A DNA stretch of 64,000 nucleotides. Source: Streptomyces griseiscabiei. GTDB lineage: Bacteria; Actinomycetota; Actinomycetes; Streptomycetales; Streptomycetaceae. The stretch is from NCBI RefSeq assembly GCF_020010925.1, contig NZ_JAGJBZ010000001.1:2542001-2606000 (forward strand), read 5' to 3'. Of this stretch, positions 29,070 to 37,511 are shown in pieces. The translations under genes and the position numbers were made by a program. Below the pieces are notes generated by a model that saw only the letters and a list, made by a program, of their open reading frames with translations, was not told the DNA's origin and did no database searches. The stretch's first letter is position 1. Each line of letters opens with the position of its first letter.

Positions 29070-30326
29070 GTGACCGATGTGAACCTCCTGCCTGCGACGG
29101 ACGACCCGACCACGACGCGGACCCGCCGACAGGGCTGCCTGCGTGCGACGGGCGTCATCACACTGGTCCTGCTGGCCGCCGCGGACGTGCTCATCGCCGT
29201 CACCAACGGCAAGACCCTCTGGCCTGTGCTCCTGCTGCTGTCGCTCGGCCTCGCGGCCGTCCTGTGGCCCTCCGCCCGGCAACCCGCGTGGCTCACTCCC
29301 CAACTGCGGGCCGCCCTACCAGCAGGCGCTTCCCTGGCCTTGACCGCCGTGGCCACGACGACCGAGCGAATTCGTATGTTCGGCCCTGGGGAAGTGGCGG
29401 TCCTGCTCTGCCTGCTGCTGCTCGCCGTCCGTACCTGCCCACCACGATGGGCAGGCCCCTGTGCCCTGCTCGTCGGCGGGGCGGCCATCGCTGCACCGCT
29501 GCGCTTCTACGCAACCGGCACCCAGGACGACGCCCTGATCCTGGGGCTCACACTGGTAGTAGCGCTGATGACCGGCATCACCATCGGCCTCGGCGGCTAC
29601 CTGCGCTCCCTGGACCACAGGCGCGGCGTCGCGGTCGCCGAGACCCGTCGCTCCGAACGCCTCGCCATGGCAGCCGACCTGCACGACTTCGTCGCCCACC
29701 ACGTCACCGGCATCCTCATCCAGACACAGATGGCCCGCATGATGGTCAGCAGCGAACCAGATCGCCTGGACCCGGTCCTGGCGGGAATCGAGCACGCCGC
29801 GACCGAGGCGCTCGACTCCATGCGGTTGACCGTCGGAATCCTGCGCGAAGGCCCGGAGCAAACGGCCCGGCTGGAGCCGGGCGAGAACCACCTGGTGGGC
29901 GACCTGGCAGCCCTCACGGAACTCGTCGACCGATTCGGCGGCCCGACCGGCCCGAAGGCCGAACTGCACCGCTCCGCCTCCATGCCCCCGAATCTGCCCC
30001 ACGAGGTACAGGCCGCCGCCTACCGCGTCGTCCAGGAAGCCCTCACGAACGTACGGCGCCACGCCGCCGACGCCACCGAAGTCACCGTCGCCCTCGCTCA
30101 CGCCGACGACACCCTGCACGTGACGGTGCGCGACAACGGCCGCGCAGGCGCCCCGCTGCCCTACGCCGCCCGCGGCGGAGGCTTCGGCATCGTCGGCCTC
30201 ACCGAACGCGTCACCGCACTCGGCGGCACACTGCACACCGGCCCACGCGAGGACCACGGCTGGGAGGTCATAGCACTCCTCCCCACCATGCGACGAGCGG
30301 GCCCTGGCAGGGCCGGGCATCGCTAA
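29070..30326 (+). CDS. Sensor histidine kinase (NarL-type partner class)
   Basis: A 418-residue membrane kinase. About four hydrophobic helices fill residues 25-180. Then come the HisKA_3 dimerisation box MAADLHDFVAHHVTG with phospho-acceptor His205, and the ATPase domain: YRVVQEALTNVRRHA (N-box), VRDNGRAG (G1) and GGFGIVGLTERV (G2). The GTG at 29070 has no Shine-Dalgarno, so the message may be leaderless. Such kinases are nearly always followed by a LuxR-type response regulator gene, but here the next gene is on the other strand. It is therefore an orphan, or its partner has been lost. Confidence 0.88.
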   Translation: MTDVNLLPATDDPTTTRTRRQGCLRATGVITLVLLAAADVLIAVTNGKTLWPVLLLLSLGLAAVLWPSARQPAWLTPQLRAALPAGASLALTAVATTTERIRMFGPGEVAVLLCLLLLAVRTCPPRWAGPCALLVGGAAIAAPLRFYATGTQDDALILGLTLVVALMTGITIGLGGYLRSLDHRRGVAVAETRRSERLAMAADLHDFVAHHVTGILIQTQMARMMVSSEPDRLDPVLAGIEHAATEALDSMRLTVGILREGPEQTARLEPGENHLVGDLAALTELVDRFGGPTGPKAELHRSASMPPNLPHEVQAAAYRVVQEALTNVRRHAADATEVTVALAHADDTLHVTVRDNGRAGAPLPYAARGGGFGIVGLTERVTALGGTLHTGPREDHGWEVIALLPTMRRAGPGRAGHR

Positions 30327-30443
30327 GGGCGCCGCCAACTCCCGCAGTCCACCCGCCCCCCGGCACCGGACTGAGGTCTGCCCGCCGGGGCGAGCAGGTG
30401 CTGCGTCCAGTTGCTGGAGCCGGTGAACGGGCGCAGGCACTTC

Positions 30444-31247
30444 CTACCGGGTCCCTTGTCCAGCCGTCGCCCAGTCCTCCAACAGGCGCACTGTGCGTCC
30501 GACATGTTCCTCGTGCAGGTAGTGCCCGGTGTCAGGCCAGTGTTCGACGCGGGAGCCGGGGACATGCAGGGTGCCGCGTTCCCAGGTGGCCGCTTGCGCC
30601 GAGGTCCATACGGTGAGCGCGGGCTGGCTGCGCCGGCGCAGATACGCCTCGCTGTGCGGGCGGACGCCGACCGCGCCGGAGTCGGTGTACATGCCCGCGT
30701 ACGCCTGGGCGATGACGTGATCCGGGGTGCCGAGCATGGTGCGGACATGTGCCGTACGCAGTCCGGCCGGAGCGCCTGCCGGGAAGGCGCCGGCGATGAA
30801 CTCGGCCGCGGCACGCGCCCCGCGTTCCCGGTACTCCGCGAGCCGGGCGGGAATCCCCTCCACTTCCGCCCCGTGCGCGCCGTGAGCCGGATCAAGGGCG
30901 ATGACCGAGCGGACGAGCTCCTGATGCCGGACCGCGAGCAGGTTGACGACCTGGCCGCCCATGGAGTGGCCCACGGCGATCGCCGGCCCGGTGCCAAGGT
31001 GCCGGAGCAGCGCGGCGAGGTCGTCGGCCATCTCCGTCGGCGTGTTGCCCTCGTCGGGGACGTCCGACCGGCCGTGCCCGCGCAGGTCGGGGACGATCAC
31101 GCGGAACCGGTCGGCCAGCGCCTCGGCGTGCGCGGACCACTCCCGGCCGTCCCCGCCCCAGCCGTGCACCAGAAGCAGCGGCACCGCCTCGTCGGACCCG
31201 AGATCGGTGCGGAAGAGGTGGACGCGTCTCAGGTCGTCGATCGTCAT
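30444..31247 (-). CDS. Alpha/beta hydrolase
   Basis: A 267-residue hydrolase. Motifs are LLLVHGWGGDGREWS (oxyanion hole), VPDLRGHGRSD, GHSMGGQVVN (nucleophile Ser) and DTGHYLHEEH (catalytic His). Cytoplasmic, with no signal peptide. The ATG at 31247 overlaps the GH43 stop by 4 nt, making it the last gene of the long operon led by the importer at 40705. It may deacylate imported glycan pieces such as acetylated or feruloylated sugars; that is inferred from position only. Confidence 0.85.
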   Translation of the reverse strand: MTIDDLRRVHLFRTDLGSDEAVPLLLVHGWGGDGREWSAHAEALADRFRVIVPDLRGHGRSDVPDEGNTPTEMADDLAALLRHLGTGPAIAVGHSMGGQVVNLLAVRHQELVRSVIALDPAHGAHGAEVEGIPARLAEYRERGARAAAEFIAGAFPAGAPAGLRTAHVRTMLGTPDHVIAQAYAGMYTDSGAVGVRPHSEAYLRRRSQPALTVWTSAQAATWERGTLHVPGSRVEHWPDTGHYLHEEHVGRTVRLLEDWATAGQGTR

Positions 31248-32842
31248 GCGGGGCCGTCCGGAAAGGTCCGGTACGTGGCGTGGGCGAAGTCCGCGTGGAC
31301 ACCGGCGCCGTCGAGGTCCTGCACCCACAGGCCCCACATGGCGCCGGTGAAGCCGAGAACGCGCAACTGGCCGTCGTGGAACTCGTCGGCGTGCTCGTCG
31401 GACAGGACGGTGGCGTCGAGCTCGATCGGCAGCGTCTGGACTCCCCCGCCGGTGTCGTACGAGAAGCGCAGGGCCGGAACGTCGAGTTCCGCGTGCAGGA
31501 CGACCGGGCGTCCGGGCTTCAGCGGTACGGTCGGCTCATGTGCGACGAGACGGCCGGCTTCGCAGCTCAGTGCCCGCAGGACCGGGGAGCCGTCGTCCTC
31601 GGCGGTGACGTACAGGTAGTGCCAGTTGCGGGTGTTGTAGTAGGCCGTCAGACCGGCCAGATGGTCGGGGGTGCGGGGCGAGAAGGTCAGGCTGGTCTCG
31701 AAGGAGCAGCGCGGGGCGGTCACCCGCCGGGCCACCAGACTGGGCGTGCGGCGGCCCACCGGCGACTGACCGCCCCGGATGCGCAGCCGCCCCGGTGCCG
31801 GCTCGATCCAGTCGTCGCCGGCCGGGCGGCGCAGGGTGGACCAGTCGGGGCCGAGAACCGGAGCGTCGAAGCAGTCGTGCGCCGGTGGTTCGGCGACGGG
31901 CGCCGGTGGCAGCGCGGGTGCCGGCACCGCTACGGCGGGTACGGCGCCGGGGATGCGGGGCCAGCCGTCGTCGGTCCAGGTCACCGGTTGCAATGCGGTC
32001 TCCCGGCCGAGCACGCACCGGCCCCGCTCCGTGTGAGGGCGGGCGGCGATGTGAGCGGCGTACCACTGGCCCGTCGCCGTCTCGACGAGGGAGCAGTGCC
32101 CGGCCTTCTGCAACTCCAGGGACGGGTCGTGCCGGGACGTGAGCAGGGGGCCGGCCGGATCGGCCTCGTACGGGCCGAGCAGGTCGCGGGAGCGGGCCAC
32201 GGCCGCGCCGTGTTCGTATCCGGTGCCGCCCTCCGCGTGCACCAGGTAGTACCAGCCGTCGCGCCGGTAGAGATGCGGGCCCTCGGCGACACCGACGGAG
32301 GTTCCGGTGGTGAGGGTGCGGGGTTCGCCGAGCAGGGCCCGGGTCTTGCGGTCGTACTCCTGGATCTCGATCCCGGCGAATCCCTCGCGGTCCGGACGCC
32401 AGTCGAACCGCATGTTCAGCAGCCAGCTGCGGCCGTCACCGTCCTCGTCATGGAACAAGGAGACGTCGAAGCCGCGGCCGTGCAGCGGAACCGGGTCGGA
32501 CCACGGTCCTTCGATCGAGGGGGCCGTGGTGACGTAGTTGGGAAGGTCCTTCCATCCCTCGGCGTAGGTGTCGACGACGGTGAAGACGAGGTGGAACAGG
32601 CCGTCCGCGTACGACAGTCCGGGCGCCCAGATGCCGCCGGAGTCGGGGACGCCGGTGAGGTCGAGCAGGCGCGTGCTGTCCAGAACCCCGCCCAGGGACC
32701 GCCAGTCGACCAGGTCCCTGGAGTGGTGGATCCGGACGCCCGGGTACCACTCGAAGGTGGAGGTGGCGATGTAGAAGTCGTCGCCGACGCGGAGGATCAC
32801 GGGGTCGGGTTCGAAGCCGCGCAGGACGGGGTTGTGGATCAC
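31244..32842 (-). CDS. Glycoside hydrolase family 43 beta-xylosidase/alpha-arabinofuranosidase
   Basis: A 532-residue, two-domain enzyme. An N-terminal five-bladed propeller starts NPVLRGFEPDPVILRVGDDFY (catalytic base Asp). FDVSLFHDEDGDGRSWLLNM supplies the pKa-modulating Asp, and TSVGVAEGPHLYRRDGWYYL the acid Glu. From about residue 325 a concanavalin-like beta-sandwich follows (SFETSLTFSPRTPDHLAGL, HYLYVTAEDDG), as in XynB-type GH43 beta-xylosidases. There is no signal, so it acts on imported oligosaccharides. The GTG start follows GGAG and lies 11 nt from the upstream gene's stop. Confidence 0.92.
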   Translation of the reverse strand: MIHNPVLRGFEPDPVILRVGDDFYIATSTFEWYPGVRIHHSRDLVDWRSLGGVLDSTRLLDLTGVPDSGGIWAPGLSYADGLFHLVFTVVDTYAEGWKDLPNYVTTAPSIEGPWSDPVPLHGRGFDVSLFHDEDGDGRSWLLNMRFDWRPDREGFAGIEIQEYDRKTRALLGEPRTLTTGTSVGVAEGPHLYRRDGWYYLVHAEGGTGYEHGAAVARSRDLLGPYEADPAGPLLTSRHDPSLELQKAGHCSLVETATGQWYAAHIAARPHTERGRCVLGRETALQPVTWTDDGWPRIPGAVPAVAVPAPALPPAPVAEPPAHDCFDAPVLGPDWSTLRRPAGDDWIEPAPGRLRIRGGQSPVGRRTPSLVARRVTAPRCSFETSLTFSPRTPDHLAGLTAYYNTRNWHYLYVTAEDDGSPVLRALSCEAGRLVAHEPTVPLKPGRPVVLHAELDVPALRFSYDTGGGVQTLPIELDATVLSDEHADEFHDGQLRVLGFTGAMWGLWVQDLDGAGVHADFAHATYRTFPDGPA

Positions 32843-32853
32843 GAAAGCTCCGC

Positions 32854-34002
32854 TCAGAGGGTGAACAGCAGGGTGCCGAAGCCCACGTGGTCACATTGGA
32901 ACGCCGCGCCCTCCGGGCTGATGTTCCCGATGGCCGCGTACGTCCAGGGGGCGGGCAGGCTGCGGCGTTTGACGTAGTGGTTGAAGGCCATCTCGTAGAT
33001 CGGGCGCAGATTCCCGCGCTCGACGGTGGAGATGGAGTTGAACGTGAGCCGGCAGGAGCCCCAGACGGTGTACGGCACGTCGTTGCCGGTGTTGTACTTC
33101 GCCGTGTACTCGAAGCCGGCCAGCAGCCGGTTGGCGGAGGCGGAGTACAGGTCCTGGCCCTGGACCCAGGCGATCTCGCAGGCCTCGGCCATGCTGCCCA
33201 GGATGAGCTGGGTGTGGGCCTGGTCGCGTCCGCTGTCCACGCACTGGCCGGAGTCCCTGATCACCCGGCTGATCTTGCAGCAGTCGTGCAGGTGGAAGGC
33301 GTCGACGGCGGCGTTGTAGAGGGAGGTGTCGTTGCAGAACACCCCGAACGCCATCATCGCCTTGATGCAGTTGGTGCCCCAGCCCGCGTCGCCGAACGTC
33401 CTCACCAGGGGCACGAAGACGTTCCTGAAGAGGTTCTCGGTCTGGGTGATCTCGGCCGCGGACCAGCTGCCCGAGGGGGCGGTGTACCGCATCAGCTCGG
33501 CTGCCGCCGCGAGTTTGAAGCCGTAGATGGAGGCCGCGAGCTGGGCGTCCTTGCCGGTGATCGAGGTGAGGGTGGAGGACCATGCCTTGATGATCTGCAG
33601 TGCCTTGGTGGCGTGGGCGGTGGTGCCCGTCAGGTTCCACATCAGGGCGTTCTGGTAGGCCGCGTTGCAGTCGTTCCAGAACTCCCAGTTGCCGATCTCG
33701 GTGGTGCCCCGGTCGATGGTCGTGCGCGGGCCCAGCATGGCGTAGGTCGACTGCGAGTACGCGTTCGCCCTGAACACGTTCCAGCCGCTGAGCCAGGGCT
33801 CGGTGGCGGCCGCGATCCGCGTCTTCATCCGCTGGATGTCGGAGAGTTTGTGCAGCACCCCGGGGTGGATGAAGGAGGTCAGGGCGTCCGCGGTCGGGGC
33901 CGCGGCGATCCCGGTGGCGGCCGCCGTGGTGCCGACGGCGGTGATCTGCAGGAAACGGCGGCGGCTCGGGGACGCGGGCGTGGCGGGCTGTGACTCGGAC
34001 AT
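32854..34002 (-). CDS. Exported alginate-lyase-family protein
   Basis: A 382-residue protein with a clear Tat signal (SRRRFLQITAVGTTAAAT). The mature part is an all-alpha domain of the alginate_lyase family (PF05426): WNVFRANAYSQSTYAML, NDCNAAYQNALMWNLTGTTAHA, then SGQCVDSGRDQAHTQLILG (conserved His and Arg) and NVP-like ending VPYTVWGSCRLTFN. Actinomycete members need not act on alginate; with GH43 and GH127 in the same locus, a plant uronic-acid-containing glycan is likelier. RBS AGAGGA lies upstream of the ATG at 34002. Confidence 0.8.
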   Translation of the reverse strand: MSESQPATPASPSRRRFLQITAVGTTAAATGIAAAPTADALTSFIHPGVLHKLSDIQRMKTRIAAATEPWLSGWNVFRANAYSQSTYAMLGPRTTIDRGTTEIGNWEFWNDCNAAYQNALMWNLTGTTAHATKALQIIKAWSSTLTSITGKDAQLAASIYGFKLAAAAELMRYTAPSGSWSAAEITQTENLFRNVFVPLVRTFGDAGWGTNCIKAMMAFGVFCNDTSLYNAAVDAFHLHDCCKISRVIRDSGQCVDSGRDQAHTQLILGSMAEACEIAWVQGQDLYSASANRLLAGFEYTAKYNTGNDVPYTVWGSCRLTFNSISTVERGNLRPIYEMAFNHYVKRRSLPAPWTYAAIGNISPEGAAFQCDHVGFGTLLFTL

Positions 34003-34016
34003 GCGTCTTCCTCTTT

Positions 34017-34032
34017 CACTCGACGTTGAGTG
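34017..34032. promoter_or_regulatory. Imperfect palindrome upstream of the alginate-lyase-like gene
   Basis: CACTCGACGTTGAGTG is a 16-bp palindrome with one mismatched pair, next to the ribosome site of the 34002 gene and just after a terminator. It could mark an internal promoter. Confidence 0.35.
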
Positions 34033-34050
34033 TCAGGGGGTGGCAGATGA

Positions 34051-34080
34051 GGGGGAACCGGGCGTCGGCCCGGCTCCCCC
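34051..34080 (-). terminator. Hairpin inside the long operon
   Basis: GGGGGAACCGGGC (34051-34063) pairs with GCCCGGCTCCCCC (34068-34080), with one mismatch and a 4-nt loop, 7 nt after the stop of the large protein. It would reduce read-through into the enzyme genes. Confidence 0.7.
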
Positions 34081-34087
34081 GGTGCGG

Positions 34088-36025
34088 TCAGCCGGCCGCG
34101 CGCCGGCCCCGGTACAGCACGAGCGTGCTGCGCGGGCCGACCTTGGGACGCTGTCCGGCGCCGATGACGCGGCCGGTGGCAAGGTCGCGGGCCGGACCGA
34201 AGTCCTGACGGGCGGGCAGGGTGTACGTCCGTTCGGTGCTGGTGTTCATGGCGATCAGGTAGTCGCCGTACTCGCACAGATAGAACGGGGCGCGTCCGAC
34301 GAGCATGGTCTCCACGCCCTCGAAGTCGACGCCCATGGCCGGGTCCGGGACGTCGGCCGGGACCGGAGCGAGCGGGTACACGTCACCCTTGAGTGCCTGG
34401 TGGAGGGTGTCGCCGGGGGGCGGGAAGCCGCCGGGCGGGATGTGTCCGGCCCCGGGATCGTTGATCGCGTAGTCCCACAGGATCCAGTCGTGGACCGTGT
34501 ACGTGTCGTCGGTGGCGCCCGCCGAACGCTGGCGGATCGTCGCGGAGCGCTGGTCGGTGGGTGTGAGGTGGTGGATGCGGGCGTAGTCGTTGACGCCCTG
34601 CCGGGCGCGCCAGTACAGGGAGGCGAAGAGGAGTTCCTCGCCGTTCTTCACGGCCAGGACGCCGTTCTCCTCGTCGGTGAAGACGAAGTCGGGCCGGTCC
34701 CAGGCGGTGGGGATGCGCCCCGGGCGGGCCGGGAGGGCCTGGAAGGCGTCCCAGTCGCGGGAGACCAGGCGCAGCGCGGCGAGGCCGACGCGGGTCCAGG
34801 TGTGGTGGACGAGCAGATCGAGCTGCCGGTAGAACTGCCCGTCGTCGACCATCTCCTGGGTCCAGCCGACGATGTCCGGGTCCTTGAACACCACCGCCGA
34901 CATCAGCGGGTGCGAGTCCCAGGCCGTGCGGGAGGCGTAGGCGACCTCACCGGGGTAGACCTCGTTGCGCCAGCCGACGACGGTCTCGATGCGGGAGACG
35001 CGGGCGCCCGTCTCGTCGACGTCGACCACCCGGAACCGCCCCCGGGCCTTGATGATCTTCACCATCTGCTCGCGCAGCTCCGGCGCCTCCTGGGCCCGGT
35101 ATCCGCGCGTGACCGACTCGTACATCATGACCAGCCAGTCGTGGACCTCGCCGTAGCTGCCCACGTACCCCAGTTCGCGGGTCAGGCCGGCCCGGCTGAC
35201 CTGGTGGTAGCTCTCACCCAGCGGCTTGGTGGGGTTGCCGTCCTTGTCCTCCTTGCCGAGGTAGGGCTTCATGCCGAGCGACTGGTACAGGTAGTCGCGG
35301 GCCTTGTCCTCCGGCAGTGCGAGGTCAGGGGCGAGCAGGCCGAGGCCGCGGTTGGCCTGGTAGAGGCCGATGGCGCAGATCTGCGACTGGTTGGTGTAGT
35401 GCGGGAAGTGCTGACGCCAGTAGTCCCGGCTCGACTTCAGCATGTCGGTGTAGGCGGCGCGCCGCACCGGCTGCTCGTGGGTTCCGGTGGCCTCGGGCGC
35501 GACAACGGCCAGGTCGTCGAACCAGGCGGTGCCCGGTCCGCTCAGCCGCAGATGGAACTCCACCTGGGTGGCGCCGGAAGGGGTTTCCAGGTCTATGGAG
35601 ACCTGCTCCCACCCATGGGTTCCGGTGGCGGCGTACTGCCGGTGGTCGCCGCCGACGAGTTTGCCGCTCGCGTCGAAGAACAGCGGGTCGATGTGGGCGC
35701 CCGTGCCGGTGACGCCGTCGGTCCTGACCCAGGCGCCGTAGGTGTACTTCCCCTTGCCGACCTGGAGCTTCGCCGTGTTGTACGCCGTGACGAAGCCGTT
35801 CGCCGCGGTGGCGGCCAGCCTCAGCGACGCGGAACCGGACCGGTTGACGGACGCGTCCCGAGCCCAGGAGGCGTCGGCGGTCTTCCCCCAGCCCGGCACC
35901 TCCCAGCCCGACGGGGTGCCGGTGCCCTGCTCGAAGCCGGGGTTGCGCAGCTCGGTGGGCCCCACCATGTCCACGGAGTCGAACCAGGCCGTGCCGGGGC
36001 CGGACAGTCGCAGGTGCATCTCCAC
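34088..36025 (-). CDS. C-terminal part of a large exported carbohydrate-active protein split by an amber codon
   Basis: This 645-residue segment continues in the same frame as the 36026-37501 gene after a TAG at 36026-36028. A GTG immediately after the TAG could allow re-initiation. It starts with the end of a first carbohydrate-binding-like module (LRLSGPGTAWFDSVD). It then holds a complete second copy (NPGFEQGTGTPSGWEVPGWG to LRLSGPGTAWFDDL) and about 450 residues of an unassigned helical domain with YPHYTNQ-like SALPHYTNQSQICAIGLYQ-type sequence and LVMMYESVTRGYRAQ. The ending MNTSTERTYTLPA resembles the beta-domain of polysaccharide lyases. I do not recognise a named family; a glycan lyase or hydrolase is plausible. 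Confidence 0.7.
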   Translation of the reverse strand: MEMHLRLSGPGTAWFDSVDMVGPTELRNPGFEQGTGTPSGWEVPGWGKTADASWARDASVNRSGSASLRLAATAANGFVTAYNTAKLQVGKGKYTYGAWVRTDGVTGTGAHIDPLFFDASGKLVGGDHRQYAATGTHGWEQVSIDLETPSGATQVEFHLRLSGPGTAWFDDLAVVAPEATGTHEQPVRRAAYTDMLKSSRDYWRQHFPHYTNQSQICAIGLYQANRGLGLLAPDLALPEDKARDYLYQSLGMKPYLGKEDKDGNPTKPLGESYHQVSRAGLTRELGYVGSYGEVHDWLVMMYESVTRGYRAQEAPELREQMVKIIKARGRFRVVDVDETGARVSRIETVVGWRNEVYPGEVAYASRTAWDSHPLMSAVVFKDPDIVGWTQEMVDDGQFYRQLDLLVHHTWTRVGLAALRLVSRDWDAFQALPARPGRIPTAWDRPDFVFTDEENGVLAVKNGEELLFASLYWRARQGVNDYARIHHLTPTDQRSATIRQRSAGATDDTYTVHDWILWDYAINDPGAGHIPPGGFPPPGDTLHQALKGDVYPLAPVPADVPDPAMGVDFEGVETMLVGRAPFYLCEYGDYLIAMNTSTERTYTLPARQDFGPARDLATGRVIGAGQRPKVGPRSTLVLYRGRRAAG

Positions 36026-36412
36026 CTAGGTGGCGCCGTCGGGTGTGTCCAGGTCTATGGAGACGTATTCCCAGCCATGGGTGCCGGTGGTGGCGAACTG
36101 GCGGTGGTCGCTGCCGACCAGCTTGCCGCCCGCGTCGAAGAACAGCGGGTCGATGTGGGCGCCCGTGCCCGTGACGCCGTCGGTCCTGATCCAGGCGCCG
36201 TAGGTGTACTTCCCCTTGCCCACGCGGGTCTTGGGCGAGTTGTACACGGTGATGAATCCGTTCGCCGCGCTCGCCGTCACCTTGAGCGAGGCGGAGCCCG
36301 ACCGGTTGACGGTGGTGTCCCGGGACCAGGAGGCGTCGGCGGTCTTCCCCCAGCCAGGTACCTCCCATCCCATGGGAGTGTCGCCGCCCTCTTCGAAACC
36401 GGGGTTGGAGAT
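35490..36412 (-). repeat. Tandem duplicated carbohydrate-binding-like module
   Basis: Two near-identical modules of about 154 codons lie head to tail, starting NPGFEEGGDTPMGWEVPGW (about 36410) and NPGFEQGTGTPSGWEVPGW (about 35948). Both share GWGKTADASW, VGKGKYTYGAW, TDGVTGTGAHIDPLFFDA and TGTHGWE. Many codons are identical, indicating a recent duplication. The only stop codon falls in the first copy. Confidence 0.85.
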
Positions 36413-37501
36413 CTCGTACGGCGAACCGGTCACCTTCTCGTCCAGGCGGTCGCCCAGGTGCTCCCAGAGCAGCGCCAGCACCAGCCCGACCCGGCCGAAG
36501 CCCTGCCACTGCTGGTCGGAGCCGGTCATCACGGTCGCGTCGTTCTTCCACGCCATGTACCGGCCGTCGAGCGCGCGCAGGACGCGGTCCAGCGCCGCCG
36601 GGTCGTGGTACGCGGGGCTGCCGGACCAGAGGTAGCCCTCGGCGAGCGACTGGAAGGCGAAGGCGTCCATGCCGGCGGGGTTGGCCCCGGTCAGGTAGTG
36701 CTTCTGGTCCTTGGCGACCCGTTGACGCACCGCCTCCAGGATCTCGGGGCCCTCGACGGTACGAGCCTTCGGCAGCGGCGCGGGGCCCTGCACCTCACCC
36801 TTGGGCGGGACGAAGTACGGCTCGGTGTGGGTGTAGAGGCGGTAGATGCCCCGCGACGGCGTGGTCATCTTGTAGTACAGCTGGTCGACGTTCTGGCCGT
36901 AGGACCAGATGCGGCCCATCGAGCGGATCTCCAGCTTCACCTTCTTCCTGCCCCGGGTGAGCCGCTCCGGAAGCGGCAGGGTGTGGAAGAAGAACCGGCC
37001 CGGGGTGCGCGGCGCGGTGTCCAGGATGTCGAGGCTGTCGACGGCTCCCTCGTCCTGGTAGCCGACCTGCTTGCCGTCGCAGAACAGCTGCAGCCGCCAC
37101 ATGTTCGTGCCGGAGCCCGCCTGCTGCGAGGTGGTGTCGTAGTCGTCGCCCCACAGGCGAACGGTGACGTAGGTGGTGTCGGTCGGGCTGACGACTACGT
37201 CGAACTCGAGCGTGCCGCCCCAGTACGTGGCCGGCTCGGTGGGGTTGAGGACACGGGCCTTCTGGCCGAGGCCTCCGGTGACCGTGTCGGAGAGCGTGGC
37301 AGTGAGACCGTGCGCCGACTCGGAGCTCCCGTTGCCGAAGACGACGATGTCCAGGGGCTTGCAGACGGCCGGCTCGAAGGCGGCGTCCGCGGCCGGGGCC
37401 GCGGCGGCGGACGGGGAGTTCAGCAGGCCGAGGCCGGCCGCGGCGACGCCGGTGGTGCCGGCGTACTTGAGGACATCACGTCTTCTGGGTGCGTTGGGCA
37501 C
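36026..37501 (-). CDS. N-terminal part of a large Tat-exported carbohydrate-active protein, ending at an in-frame TAG
   Basis: 491 residues from a GTG at 37501 (AAAGGA upstream, 10 nt after the permease stop). The signal APRRRDVLKYAGTTGVAAAG is twin-arginine. A beta-sandwich with ATYWGGTLEFDVVVSP and YVTVRLWGDDYD follows, then a helical segment with FAFQSLAEGYLWSGSPAYHD, then the first carbohydrate-binding-like module. It stops at TAG after DLDTPDGAT. In the second module the same position reads SGATQVEFHLRL, so the stop replaces a CAG glutamine codon by one base change. The intact protein would be about 1,137 residues. Either the gene is a fresh nonsense pseudogene, or the base is an assembly error. 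Confidence 0.75.
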   Translation of the reverse strand: MPNAPRRRDVLKYAGTTGVAAAGLGLLNSPSAAAAPAADAAFEPAVCKPLDIVVFGNGSSESAHGLTATLSDTVTGGLGQKARVLNPTEPATYWGGTLEFDVVVSPTDTTYVTVRLWGDDYDTTSQQAGSGTNMWRLQLFCDGKQVGYQDEGAVDSLDILDTAPRTPGRFFFHTLPLPERLTRGRKKVKLEIRSMGRIWSYGQNVDQLYYKMTTPSRGIYRLYTHTEPYFVPPKGEVQGPAPLPKARTVEGPEILEAVRQRVAKDQKHYLTGANPAGMDAFAFQSLAEGYLWSGSPAYHDPAALDRVLRALDGRYMAWKNDATVMTGSDQQWQGFGRVGLVLALLWEHLGDRLDEKVTGSPYEISNPGFEEGGDTPMGWEVPGWGKTADASWSRDTTVNRSGSASLKVTASAANGFITVYNSPKTRVGKGKYTYGAWIRTDGVTGTGAHIDPLFFDAGGKLVGSDHRQFATTGTHGWEYVSIDLDTPDGAT

Positions 37502-37511
37502 GGCTGATCCT

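Noticed and set aside
36026..36028. The in-frame TAG as a pyrrolysine or programmed recoding site
   Set aside because: No pyrrolysine genes or recoding element are seen, and the duplicated module has a plain CAG at this place. A point mutation or sequencing error is simpler.
33803..37507. A 1,234-codon open frame on the plus strand opposite the permease-downstream genes
   Set aside because: It is antisense to the lyase-like genes, has valine/glycine/arginine-biased shadow composition and no family motif. It arises from GC-rich codons on the other strand.
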